The notes: generated by a model not told the origin, from the letters alone. A DNA stretch of 34,997 nucleotides from Gammaproteobacteria bacterium (GCA_028819565.1 JAPPLD010000029.1:1-34997); one strand, 5' to 3'. Positions 24,374 through 32,934 are shown, numbered from the stretch's first letter. A program made the numbers and translations.

Positions 24374-25318
24374 TCAGGGCTTTCGCTTTTGACCCGCATG
24401 GCCCGGCTTCCTTGAGCTGCACCAGTATCGTCCGACATCCTCCGCATACAGACGCCAGCAATGGGCTCTCTGAGGGTTGAAGCGCCCAAAGTTACTGGGG
24501 TGGAAGGTATGAAGCCAAAGGAATAGCTTTCCGTCCGGCTCGAGTTCGATCAGGCCAGTTTGGTAGCAAGCGTCCCGTTGGTACCGACGACGATCGCTCT
24601 TCACGGTCCGCTCTTCAGGCCGTCGGACATCATAGCTCTTTCGAATCGCGTCCCTTGCCGGGTCGCCTTGCGTCACGACCACATCCGGCTCCAGAATGCG
24701 TAGCTCTCCCGGAATGAAACGGCGGCAGTTCTCGAACAACGTCGAATCAGCCCGCTTTCTACCGGGCTTGTTCTGGCAGCACTTCGCGCTGTTCACGTGT
24801 GCGAAGTGGAGACGCGTGTCCTCAATCGTGAGATGCGGCTTGAACTGGCAAAGTAGATCAAAGGCCATTTGATGGGTGCGGTACCAGTGCAGGTTCTTCG
24901 GAAGCGCCTCCACGTCGCAATCAAGAGCCTGCCTGCGGACGGCTTCGACGGTGCGTTGCTGCCGATCCGGGTGACCTCTGCCGGAGTCCAGCGAGAGAAA
25001 AAGCAAGCGCGGGAGCGTTCCCTCTTCATAGCGTGGACCCACGAAACTCGCCTTGGCTTCCGTGAATTGCGGGGCTTTTGCCGAGCATACCGCACGCGAA
25101 GAACAGCGAAAGCCAATCGATGATATTCCACGCAAATCATAGAACTCGGCAAGCCGTTTGCCAAGGGAGATTTCATCCTGTTCTATTTTTGTTCGAAACT
25201 TTCTCTGGGCATCTCCGACTTTTTCTAAATTCCTCAGATGTGCTGCTCTTTCTTCCTTTGTCCAATCCATAAATTCTCCAGGCTTGACCTCTTTGGTCTC
25301 TTCCTTTTCTTCAAGCAT
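24374..25318 (-). CDS. Divergent uracil-DNA-glycosylase-superfamily protein
   Basis: I do not know this exact family, but the ~314-residue product shows UDG-fold landmarks in order. LPRLLFLSLDSGRG (103-115) corresponds to the first active-site loop. FAHVNSAKCCQNKPGR...LFENCRRFIPGELRILEPDVVVTQGDPARDAI (172-224) matches the NxVKC...C...L..L.P..I...G..A pattern of family 4/5 UDGs. TFHPSN (271-276) matches the catalytic HPS motif. Cysteines C72, C78, C180/C181 and C198 could hold an iron-sulfur cluster as in thermophilic UDGs. An N-terminal ~65-residue charged helical region is extra. ATG 25318 has GGGGG upstream; 25330 is possible. It is monocistronic. Confidence 0.65.
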   Translation of the reverse strand: MLEEKEETKEVKPGEFMDWTKEERAAHLRNLEKVGDAQRKFRTKIEQDEISLGKRLAEFYDLRGISSIGFRCSSRAVCSAKAPQFTEAKASFVGPRYEEGTLPRLLFLSLDSGRGHPDRQQRTVEAVRRQALDCDVEALPKNLHWYRTHQMAFDLLCQFKPHLTIEDTRLHFAHVNSAKCCQNKPGRKRADSTLFENCRRFIPGELRILEPDVVVTQGDPARDAIRKSYDVRRPEERTVKSDRRRYQRDACYQTGLIELEPDGKLFLWLHTFHPSNFGRFNPQRAHCWRLYAEDVGRYWCSSRKPGHAGQKRKP

Positions 25319-25527
25319 GTGAACCCCCATCTGTGGATGTGGACCTCAGTGCTACCGGAATCAGCTGCAGAATCAAGAGTAAAAGGCTCCTATTTGGAGT
25401 GAGCATTATAGTGCTGCTTCTTAGCCCCGAACGCGCCCATGTCGTAGGCACCCCGGGAAGAATAAAGGCAGATCTTCCTTCGCCGGGAGCACGGCGACGC
25501 GACACGAAAGTCGAGCCTCGGACCGGT

Positions 25528-26079
25528 TCAATCTTCCCCGGGGCGGGATGCCCCTTGCCAAAATCGTTCCGGCTGCCCGTATTCCCTGGCCAGCGTCCGC
25601 GCCAGAACAAACAGCAGGTCCGACAATCGGTTCAGGTAGACCCGCGCCGTTTCTGGCAAATCATCCAGCGCGACCACCCGCCGTTCGGCACGTCGGCAGA
25701 CCGCACGCGCCACATGGCATTGCGCCGCCTCGACGCCCCCACCCGGAAGGACGAATTCCTCAAGCGGCGGCAACGCGGCATTCAGTTCCTCGGTCCAGCG
25801 TTCCAGTTGGGCTGATTTCTCTTCACCTTTCCACTCCAACTTTCCCTGCGCAATGATTGCGCCCAGGTCGAACAGGTCCTGCTGCACCTCTTCGACCCGC
25901 CGACAGGCCTCTGCACCCGCCGCCAAGGCGAGCAGCAACCCCAATTGGCAGTTGAGTTCATCGACTGCACCCAATGCTTCGATTCGTGGATCGTCTTTTG
26001 ACAATCGGGCACCTCCCGCAAGGCCCGTCGTCCCATCGTCCCCGCTTCGGGTCGTTACGCGCGAGATGCGGTAGGCCAT
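25528..26079 (-). CDS. pduO: PduO/MMAB-type cob(I)alamin adenosyltransferase
   Basis: This enzyme attaches the 5'-deoxyadenosyl group of ATP to cob(I)alamin to make coenzyme B12. The 183-residue protein has the family N-terminus RVTTRSGDDGTTGLAGGARLSKDDPRIEALGAVDELN (7-43), which includes the ATP-binding TRxGDxGTT motif. It also has the helical core FVLPGGGVEAAQCHVARAVCRRAERR (~115-140) and YLNRLSDLLFVLAR. It follows the bcp gene by 9 bases, apparently in one transcript with cysG. No B12-dependent enzyme is in the window, and no cobalamin riboswitch was seen upstream. Confidence 0.95.
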   Translation of the reverse strand: MAYRISRVTTRSGDDGTTGLAGGARLSKDDPRIEALGAVDELNCQLGLLLALAAGAEACRRVEEVQQDLFDLGAIIAQGKLEWKGEEKSAQLERWTEELNAALPPLEEFVLPGGGVEAAQCHVARAVCRRAERRVVALDDLPETARVYLNRLSDLLFVLARTLAREYGQPERFWQGASRPGED

Positions 26080-26088
26080 GTCCGAACC

Positions 26089-26613
26089 TTATCGGAAGCC
26101 ATCCAAAACGGCGATGACGTCCTGAGCGTGCCCTTTTATGGGCACCGTCCTCCAGATGTGGCGGATAATGCCTTCCGGGTCGATCAGGAAGGTCTGGCGC
26201 TTGGCATACGCCGAACCCGGCACCCTACCTTGCGCACCGTAGCGCTCGGCGACCCTTCCCTCCGGATCCGACAGCAGCGTGAACGGCAGGCCGTATTTGT
26301 TGATGAATTTCTGGTGGTTGTCCGCATTGTCTATGCTGATTCCGACCACCTTGGCGTTCCGCTTGTGGAACGGCACGATCTCGTCTCGAAATGCACAGGC
26401 TTCCATGACACAGCCCGGTGTGTTGTCTTTCGGATAGAAATACAGCACCAGCCACTGCCCGTAATAATCCGAAAGGTGATGGGGCACCCTGTTCTCATCG
26501 GTCAACGTGAAGCCGGGAGCCGGCATGCCCACTTCCAGGAATTCGGGGGTCGGTGGCGTACTCAACCCCAGCATGGTCAGGCTCCGGCGGAGCCCCGACA
26601 GGAAGCCGTTCAC
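26089..26613 (-). CDS. bcp: Thiol peroxidase of the BCP/PrxQ type
   Basis: This family reduces H2O2 and organic hydroperoxides using thioredoxin. The 174-residue protein contains GQWLVLYFYPKDNTPGCVMEACAFRDE (~residues 55-81), with the peroxidatic Cys in TPGC and the resolving Cys five residues later (C-x4-C), as in PrxQ. Also present are VVGISIDNADNHQKFINKYGLPFTLLSDPEG, KRQTFLIDPEG and the C-terminal KGHAQDVI. The GTG at 26613 is chosen because GAGAGG lies seven bases upstream. The longer frame (TTG 26700) overlaps cysG and adds unrelated sequence. The start lies 73 bases after the cysG stop and the end is 9 bases before pduO. Confidence 0.93.
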   Translation of the reverse strand: MNGFLSGLRRSLTMLGLSTPPTPEFLEVGMPAPGFTLTDENRVPHHLSDYYGQWLVLYFYPKDNTPGCVMEACAFRDEIVPFHKRNAKVVGISIDNADNHQKFINKYGLPFTLLSDPEGRVAERYGAQGRVPGSAYAKRQTFLIDPEGIIRHIWRTVPIKGHAQDVIAVLDGFR

Positions 26614-26686
26614 CGAAGCGCCTCTCTTGCTCGTCTCCGTATCCGGCAACGCGGTTGCCGGAAATTTTCGAGCAGGAGGCAGAAGA

Positions 26687-28087
26687 TCACGGTGCGGCAA
26701 TGTCCCCGCTGGTTTGGAACCAGCGGAGCTGTTCGCGCAGGCGGACGACCTCGCCGATCACGATGAGGGTCGGCGGTGCCACATCCTGCGATTGGACGAG
26801 TTGCGGAAGATCCTCCAGGGTGCCAGTGAGCACCCGTTGCTCCGGAGTGGTGCCCCGGGTAATCAACGCGGCCGGAGTGCTGGCGTCCAAGCCATGCTGT
26901 ACCAACTGCCTGCAGATCTCCGGGCAGCCGGCCAGACCCATGTAGAACACCAGCGTCTGGCGCGGGTGCGCCAGCATGTCCCAATTCAGGTTGACGCTCC
27001 CGTCCTTGAGGTGGCCGGTGACGAAGATGCAGGCCTGCGCGTAATCGCGGTGGGTCAGAGGGATGCCCGCATAGCTGGCGCAACCATTGGCGGCCGTGAT
27101 CCCGGGGACGATCTGGAACGGGATACCTTCCTCCATCAGGGTCGCGATTTCCTCTCCTCCACGGCCGAACACCAGCGGGTCGCCTCCCTTCAGGCGCAAG
27201 ACCCGCTTGCCTTCCCGGGCAAAGCGGACCAGCAACGCGTTGATTGATTCCTGTTCGATGGCATGCTGCGCGCGCTCCTTCCCTGCATAGATCTTCTCGA
27301 TGTCACCCCGAAGCAGAGCCATGATCGGATCCGACACCAACCGATCGTAGACCACCACGTCGGCCTGGTGAATCAGTCGCAATGCCCGGAACGTCAGGAG
27401 ATCCGGATCACCTGGCCCCGCGCCGACCAGATAGACTTCCCCGGTGTCGGGAACCCGCCCGCGCTCCAGTTCCTGCTGCAGAGTACTGTCTGCCTCCGCC
27501 TCACGACCGTCCAGCACCTGCTCGGCAACCGGCCCGGTCAGGACCGCTTCCCAGAAGCGGCGGCGCAACCGCCGCTCGGGGAATTTCTCCCGCGCCGCAC
27601 CCCGGAATCTCTCGACCAAAGCCGCCAATCTCCCGAACGCGCCGGGAATGCGGCTTTCCAGGTGGTTTCGCAGCAGTCGCCCGAGTACCGGCGAAGCGCC
27701 GTCGGTGCAGATTGCGACCTGAATCGGGTCCCGCCGGATTACCGAGGGCAACAACACGTCTCCCGCGTCGGCCTTATGGGCGGCATTGACCAGGAGGCCC
27801 CGTCCCCGTGCTTCCTCTGCAATCTTGTCGTTCAGTGTCGCATCGCTGCTGGCAATCACGACCAGGAAGACTCCCTCCAGATCCTCCTCACGGAAGTCCC
27901 GGGCCTGATAATCGATGCGGCCTGCCTCGGCATGATCGCGTACCGAATCGACGGCTTCGGGGGCGACTACGCATACTGGCGCACCCGCACGAACCAACGC
28001 TTCGATCTTCCGCGCAGCAACCGGCCCAGCACCGACCACCAGGCAGCGGCGATCCGCGACATTGGCAAACAGGGCGAGCGAAGCCAT
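26687..28087 (-). CDS. cysG: Siroheme synthase (trifunctional CysG)
   Basis: CysG methylates uroporphyrinogen III twice, then oxidises and ferrochelates precorrin-2 to siroheme, the cofactor of sulfite and nitrite reductases. The 466-residue length fits the fused protein. The N-terminal dehydrogenase/chelatase half has the NAD-binding VVGAGPVAARKIEALVRAG (18-36) and CTDGASPVLGRLLRNHLE. The C-terminal SAM-dependent methyltransferase half starts at about residue 217 with VYLVGAGPGDPDLLTFRALRLI. It continues with VVYDRLVS, LRLKGGDPLVFGRGGEEI and GITAANGCASYAGIPLTHRD. The start at 28087 is close after a GGGAAG motif. It heads the leftward cluster cysG-bcp-pduO. Confidence 0.96.
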   Translation of the reverse strand: MASLALFANVADRRCLVVGAGPVAARKIEALVRAGAPVCVVAPEAVDSVRDHAEAGRIDYQARDFREEDLEGVFLVVIASSDATLNDKIAEEARGRGLLVNAAHKADAGDVLLPSVIRRDPIQVAICTDGASPVLGRLLRNHLESRIPGAFGRLAALVERFRGAAREKFPERRLRRRFWEAVLTGPVAEQVLDGREAEADSTLQQELERGRVPDTGEVYLVGAGPGDPDLLTFRALRLIHQADVVVYDRLVSDPIMALLRGDIEKIYAGKERAQHAIEQESINALLVRFAREGKRVLRLKGGDPLVFGRGGEEIATLMEEGIPFQIVPGITAANGCASYAGIPLTHRDYAQACIFVTGHLKDGSVNLNWDMLAHPRQTLVFYMGLAGCPEICRQLVQHGLDASTPAALITRGTTPEQRVLTGTLEDLPQLVQSQDVAPPTLIVIGEVVRLREQLRWFQTSGDIAAP

Positions 28088-28153
28088 ATCTTCCCAAAAT
28101 GGAGTTAGAGTAAAATCAGTCTTATTATCAACCTAAAAAGGTCTTTTGAATCC

Positions 28154-28228
28154 ATGTTTCGACTGATTGCGATCCTGATTGGCCTTGCCATCCTTGGCTC
28201 GGCCATCTACTTTGCGCTGGTTGGCTGA
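28154..28228 (+). CDS. Possible 24-residue single-pass membrane peptide
   Basis: A short frame reads MFRLIAILIGLAILGSAIYF followed by ALVG and a stop. It is one hydrophobic helix with an Arg at the N-terminal side, as in many bacterial small membrane proteins. An AAAAGG-type site lies about 11 bases upstream. It is divergent from cysG. No neighbour or homolog can be invoked and it could be chance, but the composition is unlike the surrounding DNA. Confidence 0.35.
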   Translation: MFRLIAILIGLAILGSAIYFALVG

Positions 28229-28508
28229 AGGCCGCGCCAAACAGGGTGCGGAGCAGGCTGGACGTCACCTGCTCGAGGTGAGCATCCGCCGCATGCACCC
28301 AACAATACCAGACTGGGACTGATGTCTTCCACATCTTAAGTTATGCTTCCAGGTGGGCGAACGAGAAGTTTGTATTTCATCGGAAAGAATAATCTTTGCA
28401 GTTTTCATTATGCTGCCGGGTAATATAGGCAACTTACGGTTGCTGGCCCCGATACACGAGCCGATTTGAACGCCGTATTTGGATAATTCCTGAATGTGAG
28501 CAGCGAGC
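28229..28508. other. Non-coding stretch between the small peptide and the decarboxylase
   Basis: The region contains a 7-bp hairpin, GAGCAGG (28251-28257) with CCTGCTC (28268-28274), without a T-run. It then becomes AT-richer up to the decarboxylase start and probably holds that gene's promoter. A minus-strand open frame (28265-28522) has no recognisable features and I do not call it. Confidence 0.4.
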
Positions 28509-29978
28509 ATGCCCAAGCTCAAAACAGAACAAGCAAAAGGAACTGAGACATGCAGTGATCTTCAGATGACTCCCGAGTTAATGCTGGATCTGGCGCACAG
28601 AACAGCAGAACTTGTAGTGGAATGGTCCGAGAACCTACCCGAGAAAGATGCTTGGGAGGGAGAGTTTAAAAAGGAGCTTGAGGAGCAGTTCATGGAGGAT
28701 GCTCCTGAGAACGGGAGGTCCGCGACGGAGGTTCTTGAGCAGGCCGCGCGGGAGATTCTCCCAATTGCGACACGGCTATCGCATCCTCGCACTTTTGCGT
28801 TTATCCCATCGTCTCCTACATGGCCCGGAGTGCTGGCCGACTTCATGGCGGCTGGATACAACATCAATTCGGCTACCTGGCTGACTGCAAGCGGACCCAG
28901 CCAGATTGAACTGACAGTCATCGACTGGTTCCGGCGCTGGCTGGGTTACCCAAATAGTGCCGGCGGGCTTCTCACAAGCGGGGGATCGGCGGCCAGCTTA
29001 AATGCCCTCGTTGCGGCACGGGAAGCCGCGGGCAATCCCGAGCAGGGAACCGTGTATATGAGCGATCAGAGTCATACCGTACAGGTCCGGGCGGCAAAGA
29101 TTGTGGGTGTTCGGTCGAAACATATACGCATGATTCCATGCGATCAATGCTTCCGCATCGACATGAAAGCCCTGGCTCATGCTGTAGCTGAAGACCTTGA
29201 TGCAGGGCTCAATCCTATTGCCGTGTGTGCCAATGCGGGAACCTCCAGTACCGGGGCGGTCGATCCGCTTGAGGCGATGGCGGATTTCTGCGAGAAACAG
29301 GGCATCTGGCTGCATGTGGATGCTGCTTACGGGGGGTTTGCAGTCGTAACCGAGAAAGGAAAGACGTTGTTGCGTGGAATCGAACGTGCTGATTCGGTTG
29401 TGCTAGATGCCCACAAGTGGTTTTTCCAGCCATATGAAGCAGGTGGCCTCTTGGTTAAGGACATACGTACCCTCGAGCGTACGTTCACAATCCATCATGA
29501 TGTTCTCCAAGACACGCTTTGGGGCGCGGATCATCCGAATTTTTCTGATCACGGCTTGCAACTGAGTCGTTCGTTCAGGGCTTTAAAAATCTGGATGTCC
29601 GTCCAGACCTTCGGGATGGCAGCATTTCGAAAGGCTGTAGCAAAAGGAATGGAATTGGCCAGCCGGGCGGGCGAATATGTTGAAGAACACAAAAATTTCG
29701 AGCTCCTGAGCCCGGTAACCTTGAGTGTTGTATGTTTTCGGATTAATCCCGCTGAAACTCATCTCGACGAGGAGTCTTTGGAAGAGATCAATCGGGCCGT
29801 GCTGGCTCGCGTCTTCTGGGACGGCCGTGCGCTCATGTCGTCGACGACGCTTGGAAAGACTTTTTCGCTCAGGCTTTGCATCCTGAACCACATGACCACC
29901 TGGAGTGATGTGTACGAAACCTTAGAAGCAATTGAACGGTTCGGGAAAGAAGCGCTGGAAAACCAAAAGCGACCCTGA
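28509..29978 (+). CDS. PLP-dependent group II amino acid decarboxylase (aromatic-L-amino-acid decarboxylase-like)
   Basis: The 489-residue protein belongs to the fold-type I group II decarboxylases (AADC, histidine and glutamate decarboxylases). The PLP lysine is K303 in LDAHKWFFQPYEAG. D271 in HVDAAYGG contacts the PLP pyridine nitrogen. H189 in SDQSHTVQVRAAKIVG is the stacking histidine. ANAGTSSTGAVDPL and the N-terminal SHPRTFAFIPSSPTW (91-105) are typical. The substrate is not determined; aromatic amino acids are likely from the overall pattern. The ATG at 28509 lacks a strong site, and M20 (28566) is an alternative. Codon use is less GC-biased than in neighbours, so transfer is possible. 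It converges on the aldehyde dehydrogenase gene. Confidence 0.9.
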   Translation: MPKLKTEQAKGTETCSDLQMTPELMLDLAHRTAELVVEWSENLPEKDAWEGEFKKELEEQFMEDAPENGRSATEVLEQAAREILPIATRLSHPRTFAFIPSSPTWPGVLADFMAAGYNINSATWLTASGPSQIELTVIDWFRRWLGYPNSAGGLLTSGGSAASLNALVAAREAAGNPEQGTVYMSDQSHTVQVRAAKIVGVRSKHIRMIPCDQCFRIDMKALAHAVAEDLDAGLNPIAVCANAGTSSTGAVDPLEAMADFCEKQGIWLHVDAAYGGFAVVTEKGKTLLRGIERADSVVLDAHKWFFQPYEAGGLLVKDIRTLERTFTIHHDVLQDTLWGADHPNFSDHGLQLSRSFRALKIWMSVQTFGMAAFRKAVAKGMELASRAGEYVEEHKNFELLSPVTLSVVCFRINPAETHLDEESLEEINRAVLARVFWDGRALMSSTTLGKTFSLRLCILNHMTTWSDVYETLEAIERFGKEALENQKRP

Positions 29979-30028
29979 GCATCTGGAACCGGTTTACGTC
30001 CTATTCAAGGATTCGTCGACCCGCTCCA

Positions 30029-31456
30029 TTAGTTGGAGTAGCCCATGACCGCCTTGACTTCAAGGAACTCCTCTAGACCGTATCTCCCCGCCTCACGGCC
30101 GTTGCCAGACTGTTTATATCCTCCGAACGGTGCTTCGCTGGATGGCATCGCTCCATTGAGGTAAACGTTGCCTGTCCGAATGCGACGGGCTACGGCCTGC
30201 GCATGCTCAAGGTTACCTGAGGAGATATAGCCGGACAACCCGTATACCGTATCGTTTGCAATCCGCACGGCATCCTCCTCGTCCGCATAACTAATCAGAG
30301 AGAGCACTGGACCGAAAATTTCCTGCCGGGCGATCTTCATTTCATTGTTTACGCGGGAGAACACCGTCGGTTTCACATAGTAGCCAACACTCAGGCCATC
30401 CGGGCGACCGACGCCACCCGTCACCAACTCGGCGCCTTCGTCTATGCCAACCTGGATCAAGTCCTGAACCCGGTTGAACTGCGATTCGGAAACAACCGGA
30501 CCCATCGTCGTGTCCGTGGCATTGGGATCCCCGACCTTCACGCCTTCTGCCGTTTCTCTGGCAATCGCCGCCGCTTCCTCCATGCGCGATTCAGGCACCA
30601 ACATCCGCGACGGAGCAATGCAGGACTGACCCGAGTTCGTGCACAACCAAGAGACATCGCGTGGAATCGCTTCTTGGAAATCCGCGTCGTCGAGCAGAAT
30701 ATTGGCGGACTTGCCGCCCAACTCTTGTGCGACCCGCTTGACGGTCGGCGCCGCATTGCGCGCAACCTCAATGCCTGCTCGTGTCGAGCCGGTGAATGAA
30801 ACCATGTCGATGTCGGGGTGCGAAGCAAGAGCCGCACCGACCGTAGGGCCTTCACCGCTCACAAGGTTGAACACCCCCGGCGGGACACCTGCGGCATCCA
30901 GAATTTCGGCGAATAGAATTGCGTTGAACGGGGCCACTTCGGAGGGTTTCAAGATCATCGTGCAGCCCGCTGCCAGTGCCGGTGCGACTTTGCAGGTAAT
31001 CTGATTCATGGGCCAATTCCACGGAGTGATAAACCCGCAGACCCCCACGGGTTCGCGCATGATGCGAGAAGAACCCAAGTCTTCCTCGAATTTGAATTCA
31101 CGCAAAACGTCAAGCGTTGTGGTCAGGTGATCCAGTCCCATGGGGACTTGTGCCGAATGCGCGAGATTGATTGGCGCACCCATTTCTTCGCTGATCGTTA
31201 CCGCAATCTCATCGGAACGAGCCTTGTAGTGATCGATGATGTTTTCCAATAATTCGATCCGCTCCTCCCGCGAAGTTCGCGAATAGGAATCAAAGGCGGA
31301 TTTTGCCGCAGCGACGGCTTTGTCGACATCTTTTGGGTTCCCCGCCGCCACGGAATCGATAATTGCCTCTGTCGCAGGATTGATGACTTCCAGAGCCTGA
31401 TTTGCCAGGGGCTCGACCCATTCACCATTGATATAAAACTGGGCCCGATTCGTCAT
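30029..31456 (-). CDS. NAD(P)-dependent aldehyde dehydrogenase
   Basis: The 475-residue enzyme oxidises an aldehyde to an acid. The ALDH landmarks are in place. N147 in TPWNWPMNQ stabilises the oxyanion and K170 in MILKPSEVAP contacts NAD(P). VSFTGSTRAG, the catalytic general base E245 in QELGGKS, and nucleophile C279 in NSGQSCIAPSR follow. EIFGPVLS and the C-terminal PFGGYKQSGNGRE are also present. The start at 31456 has GGAGAAAT upstream. The substrate is unknown; proximity to an amine-type binding protein and a decarboxylase makes an amine-derived aldehyde plausible, but this is inference. There is a ~210-base gap to the orphan binding-protein gene upstream, in which I see no further gene. 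Confidence 0.94.
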   Translation of the reverse strand: MTNRAQFYINGEWVEPLANQALEVINPATEAIIDSVAAGNPKDVDKAVAAAKSAFDSYSRTSREERIELLENIIDHYKARSDEIAVTISEEMGAPINLAHSAQVPMGLDHLTTTLDVLREFKFEEDLGSSRIMREPVGVCGFITPWNWPMNQITCKVAPALAAGCTMILKPSEVAPFNAILFAEILDAAGVPPGVFNLVSGEGPTVGAALASHPDIDMVSFTGSTRAGIEVARNAAPTVKRVAQELGGKSANILLDDADFQEAIPRDVSWLCTNSGQSCIAPSRMLVPESRMEEAAAIARETAEGVKVGDPNATDTTMGPVVSESQFNRVQDLIQVGIDEGAELVTGGVGRPDGLSVGYYVKPTVFSRVNNEMKIARQEIFGPVLSLISYADEEDAVRIANDTVYGLSGYISSGNLEHAQAVARRIRTGNVYLNGAMPSSEAPFGGYKQSGNGREAGRYGLEEFLEVKAVMGYSN

Positions 31457-31667
31457 TAGAATTTCTCCGTTTTATGCGGAAGACCTCGCAAGCTGTATGA
31501 GGGCAAACGAGCATACAAAATTCTACAGGACATTTGAGTCCCATTCTTTCAAACTAGAGCAGAAGCCGTGTCCCTCAGGCTCAGAGTCAAATCCCTAAGG
31601 TGAAGTGCGGCGAAGACTTGGCGGCCGCGCTCCCGAAATCAGTGCAAGCGACCGGATCAGCCTCCGT

Positions 31668-32744
31668 TCACTTGAGCAGCCAAGCGTTGAACCGTTCGTT
31701 CAGTTCGTCGATCCGGTCCGCCCAGAATTCCTTATCGTTCCAAACTGCGTTGCGAATGTTGTCCGGTGCGGTCGGCATGAGCGGGCGCATGTCCAGCCCC
31801 GGGTCGGCATGATAGGCACCGATCATCGCAGACGCGGAGCGGCGCACCGGCGCGTAGGAGATCCACGAAGCCTGCACCGCCATATTCTCCGATGCAGAGA
31901 CGAACGCCAGGAAATCCAAGGCCAGTTCCATGTCCGGCGTATCCTTCACGACCGCCCAACTGTTGACCGTCAACACCTGCGCGTCCCAAACCACCTCCAG
32001 CGACTGTCCTTCCGCTACGGCTGCGTTGAAGATGCGTCCGTTGTAGGCGGTACTCATCACCACCTCGCCATCCACCAGCAGTTGCGGAGGCTGCGCCCCG
32101 GACTCCCACCATACGACGTGCTCCTTGATGGTGTCCAGCTTGGCAAAGGCGCGGTCCACCCCCTCCGGAGTCTGCAACACCTCGTAGACTTTCTCCGGCG
32201 AGACACCATCGGCAACCAACGCCATCTCCAGGTTGGCCTTGGGAACCTTGCGCATGCCACGTCGACCGGGGAACTTCTCCAGATCGAAAAAGTCACCGAT
32301 CGTGGCTGGCGCAGGCGATAGTCGTTCCCGGTCGTAGGCGAACACTGTTGACCACGCGATGGTGCCGACCGCGCAGTCGCTGATCGTGCCTTCGTAGAAG
32401 TCCTCCACGGCTGGAGTGCCGTCTGGCGCCGGCGGCAGGATGGCGGGGTCGATCTCCTCGTGCAATCCTTCGTCACAGCCCAGCAACACTTCGGCGGCCT
32501 GGGAATCCACGACGTCCCAAGTCACCTGGCCAGCCTGGACCTGCGCCTTGATTTCGGCAAGCCCACCGTTGTAGTCTTCGGACAGGATGCGGTGTCCGGT
32601 CTTGGCCATCCACGGCTTGTGATAGGCCTCGATCTGGCTCTGGGTGTAGGCGCCCCCGAAGGAGACCACGGTCAGTTCGCCCGCTGACGCAACGCTCGCC
32701 GCGAGACCCAAGGCCGCAGCGTAAGGAAACAAGTGAAATTTCAT
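31668..32744 (-). CDS. Orphan PotD-like solute-binding protein, copy 3
   Basis: The 358-residue protein has a signal peptide (MKFHLFPYAAALGLAASVASA, cleavage before GEL). Its mature sequence is strikingly similar to copies 1 and 2, with the same GGAYTQSQIEAYHKPWMAKTG, CDEGLHEEIDPAIL, FFDLEKFPGRRGMRK and AYNGRIFNAAVAEGQ blocks. It ends NERFNAWLLK, as copy 1 ends NERFNAWLIK. No permease or intact ATPase adjoins it. The ATG at 32744 is chosen over the longer frame because the signal peptide begins there. It probably works with the 18-24 kb transporter or is a relic of a second one, since a truncated ATPase lies just upstream. Confidence 0.92.
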   Translation of the reverse strand: MKFHLFPYAAALGLAASVASAGELTVVSFGGAYTQSQIEAYHKPWMAKTGHRILSEDYNGGLAEIKAQVQAGQVTWDVVDSQAAEVLLGCDEGLHEEIDPAILPPAPDGTPAVEDFYEGTISDCAVGTIAWSTVFAYDRERLSPAPATIGDFFDLEKFPGRRGMRKVPKANLEMALVADGVSPEKVYEVLQTPEGVDRAFAKLDTIKEHVVWWESGAQPPQLLVDGEVVMSTAYNGRIFNAAVAEGQSLEVVWDAQVLTVNSWAVVKDTPDMELALDFLAFVSASENMAVQASWISYAPVRRSASAMIGAYHADPGLDMRPLMPTAPDNIRNAVWNDKEFWADRIDELNERFNAWLLK

Positions 32745-32819
32745 AATGGCATCCCAAAAATGTCTCAGATGAATGGCATTTCTATGGTGCCACATTCTAG
32801 GACGGCAGTCTCAGGCATT

Positions 32820-32906
32820 TCAGTTGACCGGCAAGCGATCCAGCGTCTCGACGATGAAGTCGTCGTGCCTCGAGACATTCATGCGACGACGGATGAAAGT
32901 ATACGT
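32820..32906 (-). pseudogene. 3' remnant of a PotA-like ABC ATPase gene
   Basis: On the minus strand the frame reads TFIRRRMNVSRHDDFIV, then ETLDRLPVN and a stop at 32820-32822. This aligns with the C-terminal domain of the intact ATPase (HIRCRMRVLGHDDFIVKMPN, whose last residues are ALDALP). Matching IRxRMxVxxHDDFIV, plus the TLDRLP/ALDALP endings, points to common descent with an internal loss of about 25 codons. Nothing further 5' resembles an ATPase; the toxin-antitoxin promoter begins at 32935. It sits directly upstream of binding-protein copy 3, the same relative order as in the intact operon. Confidence 0.75.
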
Positions 32907-32934
32907 CACCGCGTCGGGAAAAGTCGTAAGGTAA

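Noticed and set aside
25528-26300. Cobalamin riboswitch near pduO
   Set aside because: The gap before pduO is only 9 bases and the bcp-cysG gap is 73 bases; neither holds a B12-box-like structure.
31605-32321. Plus-strand 238-residue open frame opposite binding-protein copy 3
   Set aside because: A similar antisense frame occurs opposite copy 1 (21743-22819), as expected from paralogous sequence; no coding features.
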